From Promethearchaeia archaeon (lineage in GTDB: Archaea > Asgardarchaeota > Lokiarchaeia > Sigyniarchaeales > SOKP01): 48,122 bases of DNA. The position numbers and the translations under genes are program-made. Within the stretch, counting starts at the first letter, position 1; every line of letters begins with the position of its first letter. Below the pieces are notes generated by a model that was not told the DNA's origin, did not search any database, and worked only from the letters and a program-made list of their open reading frames with translations. Of the stretch, positions 25,846 through 32,915 are shown one piece after another. The DNA lies in contig JAHQWH010000045.1 of assembly GCA_029856105.1 (NCBI GenBank), forward strand, positions 1 through 48,122, read 5' to 3'.

Positions 25846-26264
25846 GTTGTTTTCGCTACATTAGTATAAATATAAGTAACATTTAGAAGCTGTTTCCTAA
25901 TAAAGATGATCCAAGTAATTACCACCAAACTAACGAAACTACCACTAAAAAAGTGAAATTAGATTAAAAAAATTAGTAAAGAAAAAAAAAAGATGGGTTA
26001 AGTTTTTAGAAAAACGGTAAAAACATAATTTTGTTTACAGTTAACGCTAAAGCCAATAAAAAAGAAATCGATATAGAACTGACCGAAAAGAGCGTTATCT
26101 TCCATTTGTCGCTTATCACATTGTTTTAACCTCTTATTTCGAAGTGGTTAGAACTAAGTTTAATTAATTTTATTTAAATGAAAAAAATGCTCTCGAAATT
26201 TTTGTTTATAAACAAATAAAGTATTATCAAAATTAAAACAAAAAAGTACGAGTGATATAATATT
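25846..26264. other. 419-bp intergenic region with one weak small ORF
   Basis: AT-rich spacer between divergent genes. A frame from TTG 26031 to TAA 26127-26129 encodes 32 residues (LFTVNAKANKKEIDIELTEK...) in codons richer in G and C than the surroundings, so it may be a small or remnant gene. No other structure is evident. Confidence 0.3.
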
Positions 26265-26633
26265 TTGAAGAATAAAGGAGACGGGATAATAATTTACCAT
26301 CAGAAAAGAAGAAGCCCAAATAAAGTGTTTTTAGCTTTTCTCGGAATTTTAGTATTTATAGCGTTTTACGTCCCTTTTTTTGGTTCGAACCTTCAATATC
26401 AGACAGGTACTGTTTTTAAGTACATATTCAATATGATCGGTAATCTATTTTTGATATTAGGGGGTGCAAGTCTAATTATAAACATTTTAAAGGTATTTGG
26501 TAAACGGATAAGCATAGGTGGATTTACAATAAGCATTCTACTTTTATGGATTGGCGCCTTTCTTACAGGGACTTCTTTTACGATTATGGGATTTCTTATC
26601 GGAGGAAATAGACCGCCGATAGGATATCATTAA
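26265..26633 (+). CDS. small membrane protein, three to four helices, unknown
   Basis: 122 residues from TTG 26265. A positively charged N-terminus (YHQKRRSPNK) is followed by hydrophobic helices at about 23-40, 52-75 and 86-115, with a glycine-rich tail. GGAGAC occurs within the first codons rather than upstream. No family recognised. Confidence 0.55.
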   Translation: MKNKGDGIIIYHQKRRSPNKVFLAFLGILVFIAFYVPFFGSNLQYQTGTVFKYIFNMIGNLFLILGGASLIINILKVFGKRISIGGFTISILLLWIGAFLTGTSFTIMGFLIGGNRPPIGYH

Positions 26634-26729
26634 ATTATTTTTTTAAAATCTTAAAGTAAATTAAAAACTCTTGTAACAGATAACAACCAAATAATTAGAA
26701 TAAGAAATTATTTTTTTTTCTGTCAACCT

Positions 26730-26954
26730 TTATCTAAAAATCCTAAAGTACTTAAATCCAGTAGAAAGGCCACAAACACCTAAAAGAACAAAGGAGGCGA
26801 CAATTACTCCAAACATTTTATATCGAATTCGTGGCCCGCCCCATATAATAAAAATTAAGCCTAATATTAGACCTAATAAAGCCAAAATAGAGCCGACCGC
26901 GATTAAAAATTCGACTCCTTCTAAAACGCTTTCAAAATAATCAAACATGACCAT
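26730..26954 (-). CDS. small membrane protein, two helices, unknown
   Basis: 74 residues with two hydrophobic helices (about 14-38 and 48-65) separated by GGPRIRYK. ATG start. No family recognised. Confidence 0.5.
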   Translation of the reverse strand: MVMFDYFESVLEGVEFLIAVGSILALLGLILGLIFIIWGGPRIRYKMFGVIVASFVLLGVCGLSTGFKYFRIFR

Positions 26955-27477
26955 AATGAACTTATTTTAAAACGAGTTTATTTAAAAGAAAAATTGAAAA
27001 ATTAAATTGCTATGGAAGGTCCATCAAGTAATGAGGATATGGGTGCCCGCCTCTTCTTACCTGCGAGTCCTTTTTTTTTATCCGTCTTTTCTTTCTTTTA
27101 AGGAAGAAAAAGAACCTACTTCTCTTTAAACAACGCAAATTGTTTTTCATTTTAACCCCTTAAATTAAATAATATTTAAAAAAAGAAAGGTTAGAATTAA
27201 TAATCCTAACCAATCTTAAAAAACTTTGTTAAGGCGAGTTATAATAAGAAGACTTTTCCATTTAAAAGAAACGGCTTACCTTAATTTCTGATTTTTTGTC
27301 GGAAATTCTTATTTACTTCAAATATGTAAAGAGTAAATCGAATTTAAAAATTAATTTAGGCGTTTTAAATTGCTTAATAGTCGTAAGTGTTTTAGGTTAT
27401 TCCCTTCCGTCTTTCCAACATCATTTAAAAAAGAAAAGAATTAGGAAAAGAAGCATTACCTTCTGAATTTAAGATTA
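26955..27477. other. gene-poor region carrying the first copy of the 191-bp repeat
   Basis: Besides the repeat (separate entry) it contains a short stretch at about 27012-27061 that is clearly richer in G and C than its surroundings (ATGGAAGGTCC..., GGGTGCCCGCCTC) followed by a T9 run. An ATG at 27012 opens only 29 codons. I see no tRNA fold. Confidence 0.4.
27182..27372 (+). repeat. 191-bp imperfect direct repeat, copy 1 (structured-RNA or leader candidate)
   Basis: Nearly the same sequence recurs at 27960-28150. Long identical blocks include AATCCTAACCAATCTTAAAA and ACTTTGTTAAGGCGAGTTAT (first 20 bases of each). Conserved hairpins: GTTAG/CTAAC, ending near 27211; CTTTT/AAAAG around 27253-27268; and a 9-bp stem AATTTCTGA/TCGGAAATT at 27283-27291 and 27299-27307 with a T-rich loop. 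Copy 2 ends exactly at the start codon of the zinc-ribbon gene, so the unit may be a duplicated promoter/leader. Copy 1 leads into no supported gene. Confidence 0.7.
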
Positions 27478-27726
27478 TTATTTACCTGATTTAGCTAAGT
27501 AGTAACCCGGTAATATACAGATTACAAATGGAATCCCAAACACAATTCCAAACAAAATCATATATGATGAATTAAATAAATTCCCAATTTGATCACGATC
27601 AAAATCATGAGAAATTATTCCAATTACAGCGTAAGCAATAAAAGCAATTATAGCTATCCCTATTATAAGTAATACAACTCCAACTATAGTAGCTGGCTTT
27701 ACTCCCTGCGATTTCATAATATTCAC
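27478..27726 (-). CDS. small membrane protein, two helices, unknown
   Basis: 82 residues. Two hydrophobic helices (about 13-37 and 55-78) are joined by a polar loop HDFDRDQIGN. It lies between the two 191-bp repeat copies and is read in the opposite direction to them. No family recognised. Confidence 0.5.
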   Translation of the reverse strand: MNIMKSQGVKPATIVGVVLLIIGIAIIAFIAYAVIGIISHDFDRDQIGNLFNSSYMILFGIVFGIPFVICILPGYYLAKSGK

Positions 27727-28147
27727 GAAGTTTATACTTTTATTTTAATTAATTATTTGTAAAATTAGTATATAAATCCTTTCGTATTATTTGGGGGCAA
27801 ACGGGTTGTATTTACTGGTAAAATCCCATTTTCACTATTTCAATTTTAAAATAGAATAAAATTTTAACATTCAAAATATTTGTTTAAAGTGTGAAAATCA
27901 CAATTTTAATATTAATGAAGATAAAATTAGACTAAAGCTAAAGCTAAATCCTATAAAAAAAAGAAAAGTTAGAATTAAAAATCCTAACCAATCTTAAAAA
28001 ACTTTGTTAAGGCGAGTTATGACAAGAAAACTTTTCCATTTAAAAGAAACGTCTTATTTTAATTTCTGATTTTTTGTCGGAAATTTATTTTTTCTTTAAA
28101 TATGAAAAAGCGTAAATTGAATTAAAAATTAGTTAAGGCGTTTCAAA
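27727..28147. other. 421-bp region holding the second copy of the 191-bp repeat
   Basis: The left part (27727-27959) is AT-rich without a supported ORF and contains the short tandem CTAAAGCTAAAGCTAAA near 27933. The right part is the repeat (separate entry), which reaches the start of the following gene. Confidence 0.4.
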
Positions 28148-28150
28148 TTG
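27960..28150 (+). repeat. 191-bp imperfect direct repeat, copy 2, ending at the zinc-ribbon gene start
   Basis: Second copy of the element at 27182-27372, 778 bp downstream. The 9-bp hairpin AATTTCTGA/TCGGAAATT is fully conserved (28061-28069 and 28077-28085), as are the CTTTT/AAAAG and GTTAG/CTAAC pairs. The last bases, AAATTG, include the TTG start of the gene at 28148. Differences from copy 1 fall mostly in loops and flanks, which hints at constraint on the stems. Confidence 0.7.
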
Positions 28151-28465
28151 AAAAAACTAGAAGAGATAGGCACCTGTCCAAGTTGCGAATGCTCTCTAAT
28201 CGTTTTTAAGACGAATAATTACAAACGGTTCGTTAAGTGCGATGTGTGCGGACTCTCGTACGCGTTGCCTAAAAGAGGTAAAATAAGCAATTCGGCTCTG
28301 GAATGTCCAAAAAGCAAGTTCCCACTACTTATTATCGAAAGGGCTGACCAAAAAGCGTATTTCTGGTCAGACCAACCGTGTTTTACCTGCATTGATTTCG
28401 ACAGGTGTCCCGTCGTTAAGGAATTAATCTTGGAGTTCAAAGAATTGGAGGTGTACGGCTATTAA
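28148..28465 (+). CDS. double zinc-ribbon protein, topoisomerase I C-terminal-like
   Basis: 105 residues from TTG 28148. Two zinc-ribbon-like units: CPSCE...CDVCG (10-14 and about 36-40), then a degenerate CPKSKFPLLIIERADQKAYFWS with CFTC and a final Cys in DRCPVV. The run NYKRFVKCDVCGLSYALPKRGKI is very like the repeated zinc ribbons at the C-terminus of type IA topoisomerases (FxxCxxxxxCxYxxPLPxxGxI). No catalytic domain is present, so this is a stand-alone ribbon protein, probably nucleic-acid binding. The stop overlaps the likely start region of the next gene. Confidence 0.6.
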   Translation: MKKLEEIGTCPSCECSLIVFKTNNYKRFVKCDVCGLSYALPKRGKISNSALECPKSKFPLLIIERADQKAYFWSDQPCFTCIDFDRCPVVKELILEFKELEVYGY

Positions 28466-28496
28466 GTCGCATACAAAAGCGATTTTTTTTGGTTTT

Positions 28497-29495
28497 TTGG
28501 TCGTATCAGGATTAACTATTGGGTTGTTAACTAATAAATATCGAATTAACATGAATGGCAACGAAAACATCGGATTAGCACTTATAGACGCACCTAATGC
28601 GAGCTCTGAAGATTTACTCGTTGACAAGGTGTTCACTTTTCTCGCTCCGAACGACATTCAACAGTTCGACGACCTATACTTATACGAAGAGCTCAATTAT
28701 TATGTATTAATAGAAATCGTAACGCCACATAATTGCGAGATCAACGTTACGGTGGTAGATCCCGATTCAGACATTTATGAAATTTTTAAAACCGAAATAA
28801 ACATATCGCAAGGCGACCAGTGGTTCGAAGTCCCTTTTGGGACGGCGATTTCAGGGAATTATACTTTCTTAATCTCGGTTATTGCCGAGCTGAACTTAAA
28901 CTTATATTTTAAAATCTTTTTCGATAGGGAAGACAAATGCCTGTACGACATCATGTCCCCTGAATATATCGCCAAACTGAAGCTGTATCAAGTTAATAAA
29001 TTTTACGATGGGACGGAAGTAGAGCACAGTATTATGTTAAAAACTGACGTGTCTTACAAGTTCCATATAGGAAGGGTATCAGCTATTGGTGGAGAACCAA
29101 TTAGTCGAGAAGTCGAAGTGTATTACTATCTTACAGATCCTGACGATATTGAATTTACGATATACGCTAACCAGACCATGAAAAGCGTTGGAGAGGTTTT
29201 GCACTTTAATTTCGGTACCGCGATTGGCGGGGTTTACACCGTCAAAATCAAGATTTATTGCAAGGTCGACGTGGTAAATGTAGCTTACGCGATAGCAGAA
29301 GATTATTCGATAAGCACCGGTATAAACGGAACCGAGCCAGATCCCGAACCAACAAATGGAACTATTCAAGGCTATTTTTACATACCGATAGAATGGACTC
29401 TCGGGTTTGTCCTCAGCGCGGGACTCGTAGTTGGAGCTTTGGTAGTTATGGGAAGCGTTCGTAAGAAAAAAAGCTCAGTGTCGTTAAGAAATTAA
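28497..29495 (+). CDS. surface protein with two beta-sandwich repeats, membrane-anchored
   Basis: 332 residues from TTG 28497; the frame is open further upstream and an ATT at 28461 sits 7 bases after a strong GGAGGTG (28447-28453), which would complete the signal helix (HTKAIFFGFLVVSGLTIGLL). The ectodomain has two homologous beta domains of about 100 residues that share the words DPDxx-I, FGTAIxGxYTxxIxI (residues about 113-128 and 236-252). A Pro-rich stalk (EPDPEPTNG) and a C-terminal helix with RKKK tail follow. It overlaps or abuts the zinc-ribbon gene, so the pair is probably co-transcribed. Function unknown. Confidence 0.7.
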   Translation: MVVSGLTIGLLTNKYRINMNGNENIGLALIDAPNASSEDLLVDKVFTFLAPNDIQQFDDLYLYEELNYYVLIEIVTPHNCEINVTVVDPDSDIYEIFKTEINISQGDQWFEVPFGTAISGNYTFLISVIAELNLNLYFKIFFDREDKCLYDIMSPEYIAKLKLYQVNKFYDGTEVEHSIMLKTDVSYKFHIGRVSAIGGEPISREVEVYYYLTDPDDIEFTIYANQTMKSVGEVLHFNFGTAIGGVYTVKIKIYCKVDVVNVAYAIAEDYSISTGINGTEPDPEPTNGTIQGYFYIPIEWTLGFVLSAGLVVGALVVMGSVRKKKSSVSLRN

Positions 29496-29565
29496 AGTAT
29501 AGATTGCAGGAGGAGAAAATGACATGGGAAAATGTTATATTAATCTAATTTACATCTTCTTTTTT

Positions 29566-30033
29566 TTATTCAGAAGTTCCTAAATCTTCAGAAACAAGAC
29601 CAAGTTTATCGACCCATTTACGGATTGTTATCATACTTACACGTTGCTCATTCGCGATATCTTGAAGAGATATCCCTAAATCATAATATTGATGCTTTAA
29701 CCAACTTGGATTCATATAATCTTGCTTTTCTTCAAATCTCTTTTTTTCTTCTATATGCCCTCTAAATTTTTTAGGCGATATTATTAGAGCTTTTATTAGA
29801 CCCCAAGTTAATATAATGATTCCAATAATTATCAAAACAATACCACATAATAAAATAATTTCAATTTGTAAATATAAAATTCCATAAGAATAAAATAAAA
29901 GGATTAATACGATACCTGCTGGATTAGATATAATCATCACACCAACGCTTATAAAAAGTATACCAAAAATAATTACACCAACGATATCAATAACGATACC
30001 AAGTAAAGAGTTACTTTTATCAATTTCACTCAC
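29566..30033 (-). CDS. membrane protein with cytoplasmic helix-turn-helix domain
   Basis: 155 residues. Three hydrophobic helices (about 10-35, 38-55 and 58-83) are followed by a charged linker and a C-terminal HTH (about 108-147; NPSWLKHQYYDLGISLQDIANEQRVSMITIRKWVDKLGL) of the type found in resolvases and sigma-like regulators. It looks like a membrane-tethered DNA-binding protein. ATG start. No operon partner. Confidence 0.65.
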   Translation of the reverse strand: MSEIDKSNSLLGIVIDIVGVIIFGILFISVGVMIISNPAGIVLILLFYSYGILYLQIEIILLCGIVLIIIGIIILTWGLIKALIISPKKFRGHIEEKKRFEEKQDYMNPSWLKHQYYDLGISLQDIANEQRVSMITIRKWVDKLGLVSEDLGTSE

Positions 30034-30203
30034 TTCTTATTTTCACCTTTTCTAAGAAATATCTCTCTATAGTTATATTATATATTTATTTCTTTTACTT
30101 TAATAAAGACTTTGCTTTAAATAATTTATAAATTCATAAATTCTAAAGTAATTAGAGTAAAAAAAAATAAGCCTTAAGAAAAAAAATAAATAATTATTAA
30201 TTT

Positions 30204-30629
30204 TTAAGCGCTCAACAAGGTCTTTGCGTTGGTTTGCCATTCAATGACCATTTTAGAAGAGACTCCGTTAATTTCAGAAGCCACTTTTTCGGGGTCGGAA
30301 CTTACCAACTCTTTTACAGAGCCTACTCCAACCTTTATTAAGTTCTTTGCGGTGCCAGCTCCAATTCCTTTAACATCGATAAGTGAATGCTTACCATTCT
30401 GATCATCGGAAATTTCGCTCTTTTCGTCGTTACTCTCTTCTTCTTCGTACAACGTTTCAACTTCGAAATCTAAGCCTTGAGCTTCGGAGACCTCTCCCTT
30501 TTCCGTATCGGCAATCCCTACGCTCGTGATAAAGAACTCTGCTTCCTCTGGTGGCAAATCTGGTGCGTCAACTATTATCGCTCTGCGTTTTAGCGAATTA
30601 TTCGAAGAGAATCCTTTTGTCTTAAACAT
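30204..30629 (-). CDS. C-terminal fragment of the radA-like gene
   Basis: 141 residues from MFKTKGF. It begins with the last RecA-core strands (KRRAIIVDAPDLPPEEAEFFITSVGIAD), normally the C-terminal end of RadA. Then follow an acidic linker (about 48-78, EEEESNDEKSEISDDQ) and a helix-hairpin-helix domain (SLIDVKGIGAGTAKNLIKVG, VKELVSSDPEKVASEINGVSSKMVIEWQ). A C-terminal HhH is not part of standard RadA. It overlaps the upstream fragment by 8 bp; separate translation of a split protein is conceivable but its start cuts through the core fold. Confidence 0.6.
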   Translation of the reverse strand: MFKTKGFSSNNSLKRRAIIVDAPDLPPEEAEFFITSVGIADTEKGEVSEAQGLDFEVETLYEEEESNDEKSEISDDQNGKHSLIDVKGIGAGTAKNLIKVGVGSVKELVSSDPEKVASEINGVSSKMVIEWQTNAKTLLSA

Positions 30630-31422
30630 AACTCGGAAGTGGCAGCCATGAGCTACTATTTAGAAGCGACTGACGAAACATCTCGTCGCTATTTCCGCCT
30701 ATGGCGTCGTTTCCTGAGAACATTCCCATCATCTTAGTTGAAACCTGATTGGTAAGAAGAACTGCACAGTTGTAAGTCTCTGCAACCCGGGAAAGAGCGT
30801 GTATCATGTTATTTAAAAAGCTTTGTCGGCGAGCTAACATGCCAATACCCACATATTCAGCCCTCAAAAGCGCCATCAAACTGTCTACTACAATTAGACG
30901 CACATTTCGAGTTTTGCATAATGTTTCTGCTTTTTGAATCATTTGCGATTGGTGATCCGACGAATATATTCTAGCGTGATAGATTTGCGATAGAACCTTT
31001 TTCGGTTCGAGTCCAAATCTTTTAGCGATTCTTTTGACTTTTTCCTTAGAGAAAGTGTTCTCGGTGTCGATGTAGGCTACAGTCGAACCTAAACCTCCTT
31101 GTTTTTTAGGAAGCTGGATCGTAACGGCAATAGTATGAGCCAAATTAGTTTTCCCGCTTTTAAACGGTCCATACACTTCGGTCAATTTACCCGTTTGGAA
31201 TCCACCACCTAAAATTCTATTCAGTTCGGAAGAGCCAGTTGTAATATATTCAGTATTCTCATAGATCTCCTCGGCTGGTATGAACTCAGTCATACCCAAA
31301 GCGTTTCGCGCGTTCCAAATCAGTTTCTTGGCGGTCTTATCTCCTAACCCGTCTATCTCAGATATGATGTTATGTGGTGACATTGCTAAAGCTTCCGCCG
31401 TGCTAATACCGCTTTCTTGCAT
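30622..31422 (-). CDS. N-terminal and ATPase fragment of the radA-like gene
   Basis: 266 residues from the first in-frame ATG. Visible are part of the N-terminal HhH domain (IDGLGDKTAKKLIWNARNALG), the substrate-linking TGSSELNRILGGGFQTGKLTEVYG, Walker A GPFKSGKT, TVAYIDTENTF, Walker B RLIVVDSLMALLRAEYVGIGMLARRQ and VLLTNQVSTKMM. The last 22 residues after GGN (SDEMFRQSLL...) are out of family and come from the 31-nt insert and shifted frame. The Lys in FKSGKT and other ATPase residues look intact. Confidence 0.75.
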   Translation of the reverse strand: MQESGISTAEALAMSPHNIISEIDGLGDKTAKKLIWNARNALGMTEFIPAEEIYENTEYITTGSSELNRILGGGFQTGKLTEVYGPFKSGKTNLAHTIAVTIQLPKKQGGLGSTVAYIDTENTFSKEKVKRIAKRFGLEPKKVLSQIYHARIYSSDHQSQMIQKAETLCKTRNVRLIVVDSLMALLRAEYVGIGMLARRQSFLNNMIHALSRVAETYNCAVLLTNQVSTKMMGMFSGNDAIGGNSDEMFRQSLLNSSSWLPLPSYV

Positions 31423-31683
31423 GAGTTTTATCTGTCGTGCGTTGATCCCTTTTACTAAATCTAAATCAGACGTTTTTTTCTATCAACTCCATGTTGTAAT
31501 TTGAATTAAATCAGATTAGCCACAGTTATTAATAAAGAAAAAAATAAGGTGTAAAAATCAAAAATTACCCCCAATGCCTAGAATTAACTTTAAATAGTTG
31601 ATATTATTATGTCATCTTGAAATTTTTTGTCAAAAATGTCAAAAGAATTTTCAATAATTTCAATAAGAGAGGTAAAATGATAA

Positions 31684-31989
31684 ATGGTTAACTTTTTAAC
31701 AATAATTACTTTTCCTGGAGAAAAGTCAGAAGAAATTGGAAAACTCTTACCTAAATTGCCTAAGTTACCAGACTTTGTCAAACCCCCCCAAATTTTTACG
31801 ACGATTTCAAACGATAATGGAGAAGTTAAAGCTTATGGACTTTATGAAGTGGAAGACAACAAATCTCATGAAGGTTATGTCGCAATTGCAAAGCGTATGA
31901 CAGGTTACTTTGAAGCTGAAGGTGTAAAGTATAAAATAGAAAAATTGATGAGTATAAAGGAATCCTTATCTCTACTTGGCCTTGGGTAA
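31684..31989 (+). CDS. small alpha/beta protein, unknown
   Basis: 101 residues with a strand-helix-strand pattern suggestive of a ferredoxin-like dimeric alpha/beta barrel (VNFLTIITFPGEKSEEIGKLLPKL, KAYGLYEVEDN, AKRMTGYFEAEGVKYKIEKL). No family name is certain. GAGAGGT about ten bases upstream supports the ATG at 31684. Confidence 0.55.
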   Translation: MVNFLTIITFPGEKSEEIGKLLPKLPKLPDFVKPPQIFTTISNDNGEVKAYGLYEVEDNKSHEGYVAIAKRMTGYFEAEGVKYKIEKLMSIKESLSLLGLG

Positions 31990-32444
31990 ATATAGCAATA
32001 TTCATATTCAATAAGCAAATTAAATCTTTTTTTTTTATTTACTACACTTTCATTTTCTTTCCAAATTTGCTCACGACAAAATTGAAATTGGAAAATAAAA
32101 ATAGTGTTAGGCTCTTTATAATTTCCCGCGTTGCTCAATATCTCGACATACTTCTACTAAATGCTCAAATAGAACTTCCCTGGTCCATTTAGATAAATCT
32201 ATGTCAATTTTTTTGAGTTTTTCTGCTAATTTTTTCATAGGGTAATCGATCTTCTAACGATGTGTTTATACTCGTAATATAAAAAATAATCTTTAAAGAA
32301 TTAATTCAAAAATCGCTTGTTTGTATCAAAGTCATGGAACAACTGATAATAAGAATATTTATAAGAAATATCAAAAACGACGAGCTATGCTAAAATTCTT
32401 TCAATTTTAATAATTTTTAAATTAATTTCCTAAATATTAAGCGT
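31990..32444. other. 455-bp region with one small antitoxin-like ORF
   Basis: Apart from the 40-codon ORF described separately (32116-32238) the stretch is AT-rich spacer with a T10 run near 32030, a possible terminator for the upstream plus-strand gene. Confidence 0.4.
32116..32238 (-). CDS. 40-residue ORF resembling a VapB/RHH antitoxin tail
   Basis: Reads MKKLAEKLKKIDIDLSKWTR and then EVLFEHLVEVCRDIEQRGKL. The order helix, ID-x-S, helix (S-x-W-x-R-E-x-L-x-x) is like archaeal VapB-type antitoxins (LxxLGINVSEVVREAL). No PIN-domain toxin lies beside it on the minus strand, so it could be an orphan or a remnant. Stop codon TAG precedes the ATG by six codons. Confidence 0.35.
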   Translation of the reverse strand: MKKLAEKLKKIDIDLSKWTREVLFEHLVEVCRDIEQRGKL

Positions 32445-32822
32445 TCACAGTTCTTGCTCAGAAAAAGCTGATAATTCTTTTAAAAACTCTTGCGGGGTAA
32501 TGCCGTGAGTTAAAACCTTATGCCACATTCTAATGTTTTGCGAATGAAAATTCACCTTTCCTTTATCTAAATTTTTGGCAAATTCAAGAATGGTATCCTC
32601 TATGGAGAATTTGGACCTATCTCGGGCCCCAAAGAATTCCCCAAACGCGAAGAATATGTTTATGATCATCTCGATGTCCTCGTCTGAGAATCGCTGCCTA
32701 CACAGATTACAAATAATGCCGAGCTTTAAGCGGGATTGATAGAATCTATGGCGATCTTTTATGTCGGCTCGACAGATCGAACATTTTATTTCGTTCGTGA
32801 TAGTGGTATTTGGCGCATTCAT
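32445..32822 (-). CDS. CxxC/CxxC zinc-finger protein with FSD and GITP motifs, paralogue B
   Basis: 125 residues. C14-x2-C17 and C38-x2-C41, again 20 residues apart, then RQRFSDEDIEMIINIFFAFGEFFGARDRS, a helical linker and HGITPQEFLKELSAF. Every landmark of the protein at 13802-14185 recurs in the same order and spacing. It lies 93 bp downstream of the RadB-like gene on the same strand and may belong to that transcription unit. Family unknown to me. Confidence 0.75.
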   Translation of the reverse strand: MNAPNTTITNEIKCSICRADIKDRHRFYQSRLKLGIICNLCRQRFSDEDIEMIINIFFAFGEFFGARDRSKFSIEDTILEFAKNLDKGKVNFHSQNIRMWHKVLTHGITPQEFLKELSAFSEQEL

Positions 32823-32915
32823 CGTAAATTATATTCTTCACCAATGTATTTAAAGGAAAAGGAAAATTGGTGCATTAAAATTTTGCCTTTATATAATTGG
32901 AAACGCTAACCCTTA

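Larger units (their letters stand above)
30204..31492 (-). pseudogene. radA: radA-like recombinase gene, interrupted twice, with extra C-terminal HhH domain
   Basis: Reconstructed reading: the ATG at 31492 gives MELIEK and then, if one A is removed from the A7 run (complement of 31473-31479), TSDLDLVKGINARQIKLM joins the long frame. That frame holds the HhH domain, Walker A GPFKSGKT, Walker B LIVVDS and TNQV, and ends GGN. There 31 bases (30660-30690) are inserted; skipping them restores IVAHGCHFRVMFKTKGF in the next frame, the canonical RadA continuation. Removing 1 + 31 bases gives a 418-codon protein. RadA is normally about 320-350 residues; the surplus is an acidic linker and a second HhH domain. 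Pseudogene, recoded gene or assembly error are all possible. Confidence 0.75.

Noticed and set aside
26955..27181. tRNA gene in the G/C-richer island
   Set aside because: No acceptor stem or T-loop consensus could be paired on either strand.
30660..30690. Archaeal bulge-helix-bulge intron in radA
   Set aside because: I tried to place two 3-nt bulges around a 4-bp central helix at the only two junctions that restore the frame, and the central pairs do not form. The insert stays unexplained, but a canonical BHB is not supported.
30660..30690. Ribosomal bypass like phage T4 gene 60
   Set aside because: Matching take-off and landing codons that would resume in the IVAHG frame are not present; the landing codon would be a stop.
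31905..32138. 77-residue minus-strand ORF as toxin partner of the small antitoxin-like ORF
   Set aside because: It overlaps the plus-strand gene at 31684-31989 and shows no PIN-domain acidic residues.
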